Below, piece after piece: positions 27,201-37,612 of a stretch of DNA of 64,000 nt. Source of the stretch: Asterias amurensis (lineage: Eukaryota; Echinodermata; Asteroidea; Forcipulatida; Asteriidae); NCBI RefSeq assembly GCF_032118995.1, contig NC_092650.1:23074001-23138000 (forward strand), written 5' to 3'. Every line of letters begins with the position of its first letter. Position 1 is the first letter of the stretch. The notes beneath the pieces are model-generated. The model was not told the DNA's origin and did no database searches. It saw only the letters and a program-made list of their open reading frames with translations. Made by a program: the position numbers and the translations under genes.

Positions 27201-30200
27201 GAGATCTATTCCTTTCATGTTACTTGGTACAATTTAATGGTTTACACGATGCTCTGGCACAATATGCTGCCGATCGAAGACACAAGGAACACCCCTTCTT
27301 TTATGTCCACTACCCAACACACGGGGCCTGCGGTTTTACGTCCCTTCCAAATGGCACAGCAATAATGATTAAATGTCTTGCTTAAGGACACAATGGGGAC
27401 TCAAACCAACACTCTGTTGATCATATTGGTCTATTACAAATTGGTCTGTTACAAATTGGTCTATTACAAATCAATACTTAATTTAATTTAATTTAATTGT
27501 TCAATTTTCCCCAGAGTGAGCTGGAGTCCGATCTCAACGGGTATCAGCTCCAGTTCCGGCGACGCCTTACTAGACTGATTCTCAGCCCAGCAGAGAGAGA
27601 GGCGTACCGGAACAACGTCCTAGCAGACGACAGTGAGTTGGGAGCTGCCTTAATGGTTTCAACTCAACGTCTGCTCAGAATGTTCATAGACAGGTTGAAC
27701 TGTGAACTTCCTGAGCCTGTTATTGAACAGGTAAAGTAACGGACCCTAGATCCTTGAAATATGCTAATCATGTTCTCGCATCTGTACAGACCCAATTGTT
27801 TGGTAAACGCCATACAGTTGTGCACTAAGCAGACGCGCAAATGCGTCTGCTTCATGCAGCCATTAGGCGCGCAGTGTTTCATTATTTAATCTCATTTATT
27901 ATTTGTTTTCAGATTATATCGGAAGGCACCCAATCACAAATTGCACAAGATTTTCAAGACTCCCAGTCTGCCAGCGGAATGGACCATCTGCTCTCTAAAA
28001 TCTTCAAAGGTGCCCCATCTCAAGACACCCTAATCTCCATCTTGAAGACATGCTGGGAGGAGGAGGCCACGGACATTTCAGACATGGAGATCTCAATCAG
28101 TAAGGAATAAACAAAGGTGTTTAGAATACATGACTGAAGTTTAAAAGGAAGGTATAATTTGGTAATCAATCTGTGTTGCGTCGTGGCCAAGCGGTTAAGA
28201 GCACCGAATTCAAGCTCTGTTGTTTTCTGATCAGCAGAGTCTGGGTTCGGATCCCAACCCGTGTCTTTAGGCAAGACACTTAACCATGATGCTTCATCCT
28301 CCGGATGGGACGTAAGGCCGTTGGTGCCGTTTGTTGTGTAATGCATGTAAAAGAACCCAGTGCACTCATCTTGAGAGGAGGGATTCGCCCCGGTGTGCCT
28401 GGTTTGGTCTGCAGCATATTGCGCCACAGGACCTTGTAAAACCATTACATGGTGCTATTAGAAAAAGTAGCTCCACATACCTTGCAAGGAAAACACTGAG
28501 CCCTTTGTATGATAAAAAGCGCTCTGTATATACGAGCCAATTACTATTACTCTTATTATTAAAATTAGCGGCAATAAAAAAACCTATGGTAAGAAGCCTG
28601 CAGCAGCATTTGATAGTATAAAGCATATTGAAAAACATTCCACTTCAAAGTAATGTGGTCATGATAAAAGCTTAAAGGAACGTTACAGAATTGGTAAGAC
28701 ACAAAAATCGTGAAGATCACAGATTTACATAAAACGTACATGGTCTTATGATGATGATGATAGTAGAAACATCCCTTGAAATATTTCTGTCTGAAATGTC
28801 ATATTTGATGAGAAATAAACAATCTAATTTCGCGTTTGGAGTTTATCGCTCAGTGAGCGGTTTATTGATTTTTATTTTGGCATCGATGCAATGCAAAATT
28901 TGTAATCGGTTTTTCACTATTCTCTCGTGACCTAGATGGCCGATCGATCTCAAACTTCTACAGGTTTGTCAGTTTATGTAATGGTGGAGTATATAAAGTG
29001 CTTACACTGCCAGCAACTGTTTTTTTAGCAAAAACCAATTCTGTAATGTTCCTTTAACAGATTTTATGCCCCAAAATTTTGAACCTGAGAAGTGTTACCG
29101 CAGATCACTTCTCAGATTGTGTCTACTTGTTGTGGACCATTCTTCCTACAGGGAAAGTTCGCTCAAGATTTATTGCGCGACAGCTTTTGAAATAACTTTT
29201 TTTTAAATGGTAGTTTTGCTGTGTACATTCTATTTTTATATACACTAGTTGCAACGGGCTAGAAATCATTGCGTATAAAATGCTGCAAATGCAGCACCCA
29301 TCCTAAGTTGAGACGAATCTAAGTGATTTGTGAAATCGTACACTTGCCCGTCAATATTAAGTTGTCGATCCCATTGGTATTTTCCAGTTTCGCGCAGGTC
29401 CAACTAGTAGTTCTTTCCCACTCCTGTTAATATCCCGGCTTTTTGTTCATGTTCATGTTCCCATATCATTTATAAGTCCTTTTTTTCCCTTCTTGTGCCC
29501 GTATAATATCCCCGGCCCGTAATTTGTTTTGCCGTTCCCTCGTCTCCAGGCTGTCCCACCTTGTGCCCCTTCTTTTTCCCGTCCTAAATCTAACCCGTGG
29601 CTCCCTGTGCCTTCGTCCCCGCGACCCCGTGCGTTGGCATTGTTCTTTGCTTGATGCCCATAACTCATGTTTTCAAGCTTCGCGCCGGTCTCGCTAGTGG
29701 TTCTTTCTCTAACACCCCGTTGCAACACCCATTAGAAATCATTGCGTATGGAATGAGGCAAGTTTAATTGTGGTCCAGTCTGCACTGTGCTATGAAACCG
29801 GCTTTTGGTAGCCAGGGATGAGACCATGCCCGGTAGGTTGGTTCAGAATGGTCGACTTGCGTAAATCCAATGACCATAGTTTCACTTAGTTTGCCCAAAC
29901 TCTGTCTAACGATAGTCCTTGCGCGAACTTGGCTCTTGACGCTAAATTAATTTTGATCCGTAGATACGAGACATGAATCGGATTACACCAGTTCGCCAGA
30001 TATTTTTGCCTGTCCTGTGTCGGCCAGGACCCTTGGAAGACCTCCTAGCAGCGATACAAAAACATCTACCAATCAGAACTCTTTCACATCTCGGCAAACA
30101 GTTGATAAAGTCAAAAAGACAAACTATGATAGCGTCATGGGAGAAATGATGCAGGAGAACCTGCCTTCAGCAGCACCAAAGTGGACCCACCAAGCCCCTG

Positions 30201-33200
30201 CAGCACCAAAGTCAACCCACCAAGTTTCTGCAGCACCAAAGCAGACCTACCAAACTCCTGCAGCACCAAAATTGACCCACCAAGCTCCGGCAGCACCAAG
30301 GTCGAACCACCGAGCCCCTGCACCACCAAAGTCGACCCACAAAGCTCAGTACGGCTGGATGAGCGATAGAGTCTCCCCACCCCAATTTCCTGATGGTGCG
30401 GACGTAGTCGAAGGTGCCTCCTGCTTCAGAGAAAAATTGAGGGAGATGGCTGGTGCGAGGAAGACACTTGCAAAGTCCAGTCGACTTGATGAATCGGGTA
30501 GTTCATCTTGTCGGGGAATAAAACCTTGTTGCGCCTATGGGGAAACTTGTGCTGATGACCAGAGGGTTCATAGGACCTGCTTGGGCTGCCAGGCATTGGA
30601 GATTTATCATTCAAAGCCAGGATCATTCGGAGGGTCCACTCCAAAACCATATTATGAGGCTGCTACCAATAGGGAACTTGCACAAGCATCTACGAGTGAG
30701 GATGTTGCACCCCTTAGAGAGGGAATCAAGTCCACCGACAAGAAACTCTCGGCCATCGACAGAGGACTTGGACCTCTTAGTGTTGGTGAGGGATTCGTAG
30801 CAGTTGAGAATGGTTTCACAGCCAGTGAAGATGGATCTGCAGCCATTGAAGATGGATCCGCAGCCATTGAAGATGGATCCACAGCCATTGAAGATGGATC
30901 CACAGCCATTGAAGATGGATCCACAGCCATTGAAGATGGATCCGCAGCCAATGAAGATGGATCCACAGCCTTTGAAGATGGATTCACAGCCATCCGTGAG
31001 TCCCCAGGGGAAACGATGACGGTAGTTGTTGCTCCCTCAAACAACATCTTACCAACGCCGAAATCTTTACCTGCGACGGGATCTGTCAGCGGAAGCAGAA
31101 TTTATTACAGCAAAAACCATCCTCGGAAGGGAACTCCCATCAAACTAACAGCTCAGTGTCCTAGTCAACCGCAACGGCAAAATACATCCACGGATACTGA
31201 GGAAATGAGCCAGATTCTCAAAGACTATAAGCGAAACGAGTGCGATGATGTGGTACACGTTAGCCCTAACTTTTTAACCTCTGACCCCAGCAACTCGCAA
31301 GTCAGCAAGACTAGTAGCCATGAGTCGCGGCGGGAAAGCACGAGCGATCATTCCGACTGTAGCCTCTCGATCCTTGCGGGGTTACCGCTGGGAAGATCCA
31401 ACCCTATCAACCCACGGAGTACGCCTGAAGCGATGAGCTCTCTGGAGGCAGAGATGAGGGAGTTGACGAGCGTCATTCACAATCCAGTGGTTCCTGACTA
31501 CCATGTTTATCCAGTCACCGGGTCGGACATCTTGATCTCCGTGGAACCCACATTAAGGTCAGTTTATTGGAAATACCACAGGCTTGAATTTTGGAGGAAA
31601 AACCCTCAGACTGTAGGGCTTGTGGCTCAACATTTTTACTGGACCAAAATTGATTTTACAAGATCAGAATCAATGAGTTCAACAAGCACTTACAGAAGAT
31701 CTATCTCATTTGTCATGCTACACTTGTTGATACTCAATTGGAAAATATCAGATTCATTGTAAAAATGTTGCACAATGAGGTATGATTGTTATTAGTCAGA
31801 TGAAAAACACAAGACAACCAGGCTTGTCCAGTTGTGGTTTTAGCGGCCCGACGCTAAAAGTACTGGCCCTCAGGCCTGCCGTCCAGTTTAAAATTTGAGC
31901 CCTGCCACATCCCTTTTTATATGGGATTTGAGGCATTGCATGGTGAGGTATCCATATTTTTTTTTTTTTTGCGATAACGCCATGTGTGTGTTTACTTGCC
32001 AGGTAGATTTCATTCTTTAACTTGCATAGCCTTAAAAACTTTTGCTTAGCTAAAATAGGGTACCCAAGCCACAACACCACATACCTTGCCATTGCTTAGA
32101 CAAGAAATTTGCTGATATTTCTCAAAGTAGGAACTCGGGCACCAAACCCTAGTTTCTGGTTATTTTTTTATTGCGGTAGTACATGTACCATGTGTAAATT
32201 TCTTTTGAATAGCTTTGGTTCTGAGATGAACCCGTGGTTGACAACTCAAACTTCAGAGGAATCTTCCTGAAGATGACCAAAGCATACTGATCGAAACGTT
32301 GAGTTGTCAAACCACCGGTTCTTCTCAGAACCAACACTACTCAAAAGAGACTTCCTCATGGTGCTACCACCTGGTTGACTTCCTTCGTGTAAAGTTTCAA
32401 ATCCTACAAATCTGATTTTGTTGCTTTGGAACGATTTTAACCCTATATTCATTATGGTTTTACCCATACACCAATGTGTGTTAGCTCTGTATTCTCAGAA
32501 CTTTCCCAAGTTCTGTGAAAAAAAATCACTTCAAACCAACAGCCTTTGCAACAAACCGATCCATTACATGTAGGTTCCGCCAACGGCGCACATATGAGTT
32601 CTGCCCCGCGCGCCAAGTAGACGCGCACGCATGTCGGACCTTAATTTGTCAGACTTTTGGTTGCACAATGGGTTGTGATTGGTCAGTACGTAATGGGGCG
32701 GAGCTAATTGGATCGGTCTATTCCAGAGCAGTGTCATACCAATCTTGAACACAGCAGCTTAACATTTTCATGCAAATTTTTCAAAGTGGTTTTGATATTT
32801 GTTTGTTTGTTTCACAGTGGCAGTTCCGTTAAAGTTGTTCCAGAGACACCCCTGAGTGAGCAGGGTGATGGAGGCTCAGCAATGCACCAAGTATCTGAGC
32901 ATGGCAATACACAGGGCAGCAACGGTGATAATAAAGGCAGCCATAGCAGTGATGACCAGCGTGTGTCCCAGATGGAACACGCAGGAGAATGCCAGACCAC
33001 TGAGGAACATGACAACGAAAATATGGTACGGTAGATTTTTGTCATCTGGATAATATTACGCCGAAATAGCCATGCTTTTGGATATTAAATACTATAATTT
33101 GCTTTTACCCGTACACTGGTGTATATTAAGCACTGTATACACTTTCCCAAGTTCTGTGAACAAAATCCACAGGCAAATCACTGGGGTGGGATTCGAACGC

Positions 33201-36200
33201 ACATTGTTTGCATTGCTAATAGAGAGCAGATGTCTTGCCACTTGACCACCAAGCTAGCCCGGCGGCTAGAAGCAGTTAGAATCTAATGTGTTCGCAGCTG
33301 CACTGTTGTAGCCATGGTGGGCGGTGCCGGGGCGGGCCTACCTAGAACTAACAAAATTCGCCCAGCACATATTTCCCCCACGATCGCACTTTAGCAATGA
33401 TGGTCTGGGGTCCCAGATCGAAACATGAATAATTTTGTTAAACCTATTAATTTTTGGTTTTTACCCATTTACACCGATGTATGTAGCACTGTATACTCAG
33501 TACTTTCCCGAGTCCTATGAAAAAAAATCACAGATGTTTTACTCAGGTGGGATTCGAACCCACGACCTTTGCAATTCTAGAGCAGTGTCATACCAACTAG
33601 ACCACCGAGATTGCCCGGTAGCTAGAGGCAGTTCGAATCGTTTGTTTTAGCAGCGGGTACTGCAAACGATTGAATTTGTTAAACCTATCGCCCTTGGTGG
33701 ATTGAATTGAATATGGAGCCCACCACCAACATTTTTCTAGCTAAAACACTGAGCAGCAGGTGCCGTCACAGCAATTTAATAAATATTGTTATTTCATTTC
33801 AATAAAACATTTATATTGGTAATGCCCTTATATGATGAAATACAGAGTTTGTGTTCAATGATTTTAACAGTGACAGTTGTGTAGTAGCCAACATTACAAA
33901 CAAATAAGAATGACAAATCTTAGGATTGGGTGAAGCTTTGGCTTTTGTACCCTTCCCTATTAACACTGAATATAAGACGACAAAGGACAAAAGGACATTG
34001 TTTTATTTGTATTGTGTTTGTGTGTCAGGATGCGTTGGGTTCCATTGATGCAAGGGAGAAGCATCCTGTAGTCAAGCTGAGGAGATTAAGTCAAGACAGT
34101 GAAGCCAAGAAATACTGTGAGTAACATTCAGCCCTTTCATGGCAAAACAGCCAAACTAAAAAAAAATATTACATTTTGAGAAAAGCCAGTATTGAGATAA
34201 AACACTGATCAGACAGTCTTACTGCTTAATCTTTGCATTTTGTTGGCAAAGTAGATGATATTTTCGTTTCATGAAAAGTGTCTTGGAAGTGTCATGGCCG
34301 AGCGATTAAGAGCACCGGATTCAAACTCTGGTGTTTCTGATCAGTAGAGTGTGGGTTCGAATCCCCAGCCATGACACTTCTTTTTGTGTCCTTGAGCAAG
34401 ACACTTAATCATTGCTTTGTCCTTCAGATGGGACGTGAAGCCGTTGGTTCCATGTGTTGTGTAACGCATGTAAAAGAACTCAGTGCAAAAAGAAGGGGTT
34501 CGCCCCAGTGTTCCTGGCTGTGGCTACTGTATGGGCCGTAGCACCTTGTAAACTCTTATAAGGTGCTTCATAATTGGGTCTCAGAGTTCATCACTGCAAT
34601 AACATCTTTATGTTAGTTTGTATATACTCAGAGCCTTGAGTACCTTGTTTGGAAGAGACGTGCGCTATATAAGACTTCGATATTATTATTATATGTTGAA
34701 GCAGATTTATAAACAAAGATCAATTTTTTTTCCTTGTTAGTGTGAACTATAATTGAATTAGAACAAAAAATTGCTCAAGTACAATGCTTAAGTTTATCAC
34801 AAAGTGGAGGTTTATGGTTTTTGTCTTTGTTTAACCCAAAATTTCATCTAAAGCTGCACAGATTGCCATTATAATGGAAGGCACCTTCAGTGACCTGGGC
34901 CCAATATTATAGAGCTGCTAAGCACAAAAATTTGCTTAGCATGAAATTTCATCCTTGATAAAAACGGGATTACCAACAAAATTTCCTCTTGTTTCATTTT
35001 GCTTGTTACTGGTATTCAGCTGTTGTTTGCTTAATCCTAAAAAATCACGTGTAAAATTGGTTGGTAATCCTGTTCTTATCAAGGGAGAAATTTCATGCTA
35101 AGCAAATTTGATTGCTTAGTAGCGCTATGAAATTAGGCCCTGGATGCCTTTGGAATGATGCAACCCAGAAATGTTGTATCAAACTGTGTTGTAGCAAATC
35201 TGTTTGTTTCACATTTCTGTTATTTTTTATTTGATAGTGAATTGTCCAGAAGTGTGCGAGGACGCTGGAGAACTATTGTCGGATGAAGATTCTTCGTCAG
35301 ATGAGTCTTTCGTGTCCGACTCAGACGATGGGACTGGCTCTGGGTCCGATAGCAGTAGTCTGCCAAGTATTGAGGTAACTTAGTAAGACATATGGACTGG
35401 CAGAGGGGTCAATTGGCTGTGCCTAGACATTATATAATAATATTGACTTGCAAAGATGGAAAAGGTGTGTGTGAAGTGCTATTCATTATATTGACCAGTA
35501 TAGAGGGCACTAGTAAATAAGTAAGAAGTATCGACTGCCAAAGGGGTCACTTGGCTCTATTATGACCTCTATTATCTCTCTGCGACAACAAGATCCTACG
35601 CACTTTGCACCCAAATTTGTTTTACATGTAGGGCTGCATTCTTTCAAGTGAACTTGGTTAATTCATGGTATCTTATAGGTGCATTGAGTTATGAGGCGTT
35701 GAAAAGCTGTTCGTCAAAGGGTTCATGACACCCCAATAAGATCCCAATTTTTTGTTTCCACTTTTGTTAACTGAAGGTTTTAAGCAAATGTTTTACTTTT
35801 GTTGGGAGGAGCTTGGCACACGTTTTTGTGTGAACAAAGAAATGTACTATTCGTTTCACGGGGGCTTTTGGGCCAAAACTTTGATAACTGATAAATCCCA
35901 AAGCGAAAGATTCAGCAAACCAATATTTGGGATTTATTCGTTATGTATGATGATGTATCACTCTTTTTTTTTAGAAGAAGATCTGAGAACCCATGAATCA
36001 CCACTTGGTACATTCTTATAGGCAGAGACTCTTAAAGACACTGGACACCTTTGGTAATTGTCAAAGACCAGTCTTCCCACTTGGTGTATCTCAACATAAT
36101 GCATATCAAAAGAAACCTGTGAAAATTTTAGCTCATTTGGTCGTCGAAATTGCAAGATAATATTGAAAGAAAAACACCCTTGTTACACGAAGTTATGTGC

Positions 36201-37477
36201 TATCCGATGCTCGATTTCTGGACCTCTAATTCTAAATTTTAGGTCTTTAAATCAAATTCGTGGAAAATCACTTCTTTCTCAAAAACCATGTAACTTCAGA
36301 GGGAGCCATTTCTCACAATGTTTTATACTATCAACAGCTCCCCATAACTCGTTACCAAGTAAGGTTTTATGCTAAAAATTATTTGAGTAATTACCAATAG
36401 TGTCCACTGCCTTAAATAACCGGATGTCACAAAAATGATCAAACTTCATCATCAAGAAAATCTGAATCTATCTTTCGATATTTCACCCACAGTTGCGTCC
36501 AACTTCAGACATCCCATTTTTCCGACGCATCCCAACGCTCAAGAGGTACCTTCACACACCTCCTCCCAAGAAAGACGTCAACGAAGGGAGAATCCAAATG
36601 AGAGAGTGCACAGTACGACTCTATAAAATGAAGGTTAGTTCAAGAATTGTCAAGCCTTCTCTTCATCCTTTCAGATAATTATTATAATAATAATATAATA
36701 TCAAAGTTTTATACAGTGCTTGTCCCTTTTTTCAATATTTTTTTATGCCAGTCGCCTGACACACAAGGCCTGAAGGCCACTTCAAGGTGTGGGCTACAAT
36801 TATATTTTCCAGAGGCCGTTGCCACCTACTCGAGGGCTGAAACAGGGTTATCCCTTTCACAGTCCATACGAATGTAGGCTTGGGTATCATCTATTCGAAG
36901 CCTGGCTGGTAGAGCAGAAAGCACTACCTCCCCAATTTTACGTAGCAAGTGTCTTGACCGGGATCCGAACCCACACCCTGCTGATCAAACACCAGTGCTT
37001 GAATCCGGTGATCTTAACCGCGCGGCCATGACACTGCTAGAAAAGGTACTCAAGGCGCGAGTATATACAAACTTTCAGAAAGATAGGTTTATATTGCAGT
37101 GATGAATTCAATTATCTCTTGATAACAAACCATTTTGAGCTTTGGTAGACACGTAGGGCCATAATATGGGGCACTTTTTTGTTTAGTTGGGGTAAATTTG
37201 GCTGAATATACCAAAACCAGTGTACTCGCGCTGCGTTTCACTGCGTACGCAACGCACAAACCCGTTTCTCAAAGTCTGCAGTGCGTGAGCAGAAGCGCAG
37301 TGCATTATTATAATTCGAATTGTCTTACACTGCCAGCAACTGTTTGGTTAGCAAAAACCAATTCTGTAATGTTCCTTTAAATGTTTTGTTTCTCTCTACT
37401 TACAGCCCAGAGATATCAAAGCCCTTACCAAGAACAAGAAGAAACGATTCAAGCGGTTAGATTTTACACCAACATGA
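24239..37477 (+). CDS. TINF2: TINF2 (TIN2)-like shelterin protein, 11 coding exons
   Basis: Coding exons: 24239-24320, 25298-25509, 26270-26371, 27515-27730, 27913-28099, 29964-31557, 32818-33025, 34029-34116, 35238-35374, 36493-36633 and 37406-37477. All are GT-AG, phases agree at every junction, and the total is 1,012 codons plus TGA. Vertebrate TIN2 is the bridge of shelterin, binding TRF1, TRF2 and TPP1. Residues ~30-210 resemble its TRFH-type TINF2_N domain: IAPDLVPIKYY, LITGLKTK and LNRYFP align with human APGLV, CMGLKAK and LNHHFP. An acidic Ser-rich stretch (residues ~907-940, ELLSDEDSSSDES) and IPTLKRYL (955-962) match the order of human DSDEEE and IPTLCEYL near its end. The tail is basic (KNKKKRFKR). 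Start: AAAATGGCTG after an acceptor. At about twice human length it is expanded mainly by exon 6. A canonical FxLxP TRF1-binding motif is not evident. Family assignment is firm; strict orthology is inferred. Confidence 0.85.
24370..24642. mobile_element. Palindromic MITE with GGGCCCAA ends (intron 1)
   Basis: Begins CAGGGCCCAATTTCATGG and ends GACATGAAGTTGGGCCC, with imperfect inverted arms rich in TGCTTA motifs. Related hairpins lie at 34897-35142 and, split by another insertion, at 41337-41353 plus 41735-41900. A run of 14 C at 24330-24343 lies just upstream. Confidence 0.65.
25577..26212 (+). mobile_element. GGAACATTACAG-family MITE interrupted by another MITE
   Basis: The flanks (AAATATTTCTGTCTGAAATG on the left, GTGCTTACACTGCC to GTAATGTTCCTTAA on the right) match the continuous copy at 28672-29057. 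In the middle, at 25640, a copy of the GGACACTATTGG family is inserted and continues to about 26000. The host element is 5'-truncated. Located in intron 2 of the TINF2-like gene. Confidence 0.75.
25640..26000 (+). mobile_element. GGACACTATTGG-family MITE, nested copy
   Basis: Starts TTAAAGACACTGAACACTAT and ends GTAATTACCAATAGTG, the near-palindromic ends of the most abundant element in the window. Its interior has the family landmarks CACCCTTGT, TTTCGAGACCTCA and CCATTACT. Inserted within the element at 25577-26212. Confidence 0.85.
26461..26853 (-). mobile_element. GGACACTATTGG-family MITE (intron 3)
   Basis: Full-length copy in the opposite orientation to most others. TTAAAGGCAGTGGACACTAT lies at the left and ATTACCAATAGTGTC...TTAA at the right. 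TTAA flanks both ends, as expected for a TTAA-targeting DNA transposon derivative. Confidence 0.85.
28174..28565 (+). mobile_element. tRNA-Leu-like SINE (intron 5)
   Basis: The head reads GCGTCGTGGCCAAGCGGTTA, then GATTCAAGCTC-type anticodon-arm sequence, then a B-box GGGTTCGGATCCC. The body contains TGGGACGTAAGGCCGTTGG, TGTAAAAGAACCCAGTGC and a weak (ATT)-rich tail. This is a Pol III retroposon, not a functional tRNA: there is no mature acceptor stem and a 3' body is attached. Other copies: 34287-34695, 37613-37925 (-), 51765-51972 (-) and 61850-62589. Confidence 0.8.
28672..29057 (+). mobile_element. GGAACATTACAG-family MITE (intron 5)
   Basis: Uninterrupted copy flanked by TTAA at 28672-28675 and 29054-29057. 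It begins AAAGGAACGTTACAGAATTG and ends CAATTCTGTAATGTTCCTTT, so the termini are inverted repeats. It is the reference for the broken copy at 25577 and the copy at 42209-42574; a 3' fragment lies at 37318-37380. Confidence 0.85.
29246..29752. repeat. Imperfect direct repeats bracketing a CT-rich block
   Basis: TAGAAATCATTGCGTAT occurs at about 29258 and again at about 29730. Inside these, ~40-bp segments at 29385-29425 and 29672-29715 (TTCGCGC.GGTC..C.AGT) also repeat in the same order. It could be a solo-LTR-like or tandem structure. No coding capacity was seen. Located in intron 5. Confidence 0.4.
29964..31557 (+). CDS. TINF2: Giant central exon 6 of the TINF2-like gene
   Basis: This 1,594-nt exon encodes about residues 267-798 and makes up half the protein. 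After a Ser-rich start come six ~10-residue repeats of AAPKxTHQxP type (30169-30348). A Cys-rich patch (about 30508-30610, with CCAYGETC and HRTCLGC) follows, then nine 7-residue repeats of AIEDGST type (about 30820-31000). The acceptor is GATCCGTAG at 29963 (phase 1, matching exon 5), and the donor is AAG|GTCAGT at 31558 (phase 2, matching exon 7). SILAGLPLGRSNP at residues ~735-747 loosely resembles the LAPLGRR part of the vertebrate TRF1-binding peptide but lacks its FxL start. The region is probably disordered. No enzymatic domain is seen. Confidence 0.85.
30169..30348. repeat. 30-bp coding minisatellite in TINF2-like exon 6
   Basis: Six in-frame copies of a 30-bp unit containing GCAGCACCAAAGT..ACCCACC, giving Ala/Pro/Lys/Thr/His/Gln-rich decapeptides. 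It is more diverged than the 21-bp array downstream and unrelated in sequence to the 30-bp satellite at the left of the window. Confidence 0.85.
30820..31000. repeat. 21-bp coding minisatellite in TINF2-like exon 6
   Basis: About nine in-frame copies of a 21-bp unit containing GAAGATGGATCCACAGCC encode AIEDGST-type heptads. The middle copies are identical apart from ACA/GCA, which suggests recent expansion and possible length polymorphism. Confidence 0.9.
31800..32560. other. Repeat-derived part of intron 6
   Basis: Contains CTGATCGAAACGTTGAGTTG flanked by AGTTGTCA/TTGACAACT inverted bits (about 32230-32340), a form common in interspersed elements, and at 32455-32535 a fragment of the SINE with TTTTACCCATACACC (full form at 33433-33665). 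No exon is seen here; open frames on the minus strand look fortuitous. Confidence 0.45.
33101..33300 (-). mobile_element. tRNA-headed SINE (ACCCGTACACTGG body), diverged
   Basis: Minus-strand SINE: a body with TTTTACCCGTACACTGG at the left, then TGGGATTCGAACGCACA (B-box complement) and a CTTGACCACC (A-box region complement) at the right. Located in intron 7 of the TINF2-like gene. Confidence 0.65.
33433..33665 (-). mobile_element. tRNA-headed SINE (ACCCATTTACACCG body)
   Basis: Minus-strand copy with a clear tRNA-like head: GTGGGATTCGAACCCACGAC (B-box complement) and ATACCAACTAGACCACC (A-box complement). The 3' body contains ACTCAGTACTTTCCCGAGTC. The same family appears at 32455-32535, 38360-38480, 52975-53205 (+) and 61137-61430. 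Confidence 0.75.
34287..34695 (+). mobile_element. tRNA-Leu-like SINE, near full length (intron 8)
   Basis: Best-preserved copy. The head is GTGTCATGGCCGAGCGATTA with B-box GGGTTCGAATCCCC; the body contains GGGTCTCAGAGTTCATCAC and CAGAGCCTTGAGTACCTTG; the tail is GACTTCGAT(ATT)n. The tail shows that this family ends in ATT repeats, which explains the giant microsatellite at 62590. Confidence 0.85.
34897..35142. mobile_element. Palindromic MITE, GGGCCCAATATTATAG ends (intron 8)
   Basis: Long inverted repeat: GAGCTGCTAAGCACAAA, TTTGCTTAGCATGAAATTTC and GGGATTACCAAC at the left are mirrored on the right by GGTAATCCTG, GAAATTTCATGCTAAGCAAA and TAGCGCTATGAAATTAGGCCC. It folds into a near-complete hairpin. 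Confidence 0.8.
36032..36415 (+). mobile_element. GGACACTATTGG-family MITE (intron 9)
   Basis: Begins TTAAAGACACTGGACACC and ends CAATAGTGTCCACTGCCTTAA, with TTAA at both edges. It ends about 75 bp upstream of exon 10. Confidence 0.85.
36742..37034 (-). mobile_element. Leu-headed SINE with a different body (intron 10)
   Basis: The right end is the complement of the same tRNA-Leu-like head (GGGATCCGAACCCACACCC, TTAACCGCGCGGCCATGACAC). The body (AAGGCCTGAAGGCCACTTCA, GCCACCTACTCGAGGGCTG) differs from the ATT-tailed SINE, so two families share a head. Other copies: 53206-53520 and a truncated one at 63840-64000. The preceding AATATAATATC stretch (36670-36705) belongs to other repeat debris. Confidence 0.75.
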
Positions 37478-37612
37478 GGGTCTAAAACAACTACCCCAAA
37501 CTCCTCCAAAAAAATGCCATCCCTGTTTTGGCCCCCGACTGTGGTTGCTTCAGTACTGTGTATAGTCGAACCCTACGCTGAGAAATGGGGGCATGGCATT
37601 CTTATTCCATCA

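Noticed and set aside
29060..29210. Extra TINF2-like exon after the acceptor CCTTTAACAG
   Set aside because: The AG is formed by the end of a MITE, no donor keeps the frame, and exon 5 joins exon 6 at 29964 directly in the correct phase.
29453..29728. 91-codon minus-strand open frame
   Set aside because: Lies in a CT-rich repeat-flanked block of a plus-strand intron and has low-complexity composition.
30135..31047. Minus-strand and shifted-frame open frames over TINF2-like exon 6
   Set aside because: Shadows of the in-frame coding minisatellites.
34287..34375. tRNA-Leu gene
   Set aside because: Head of an ATT-tailed SINE with copies elsewhere in the window; not an independent tRNA.
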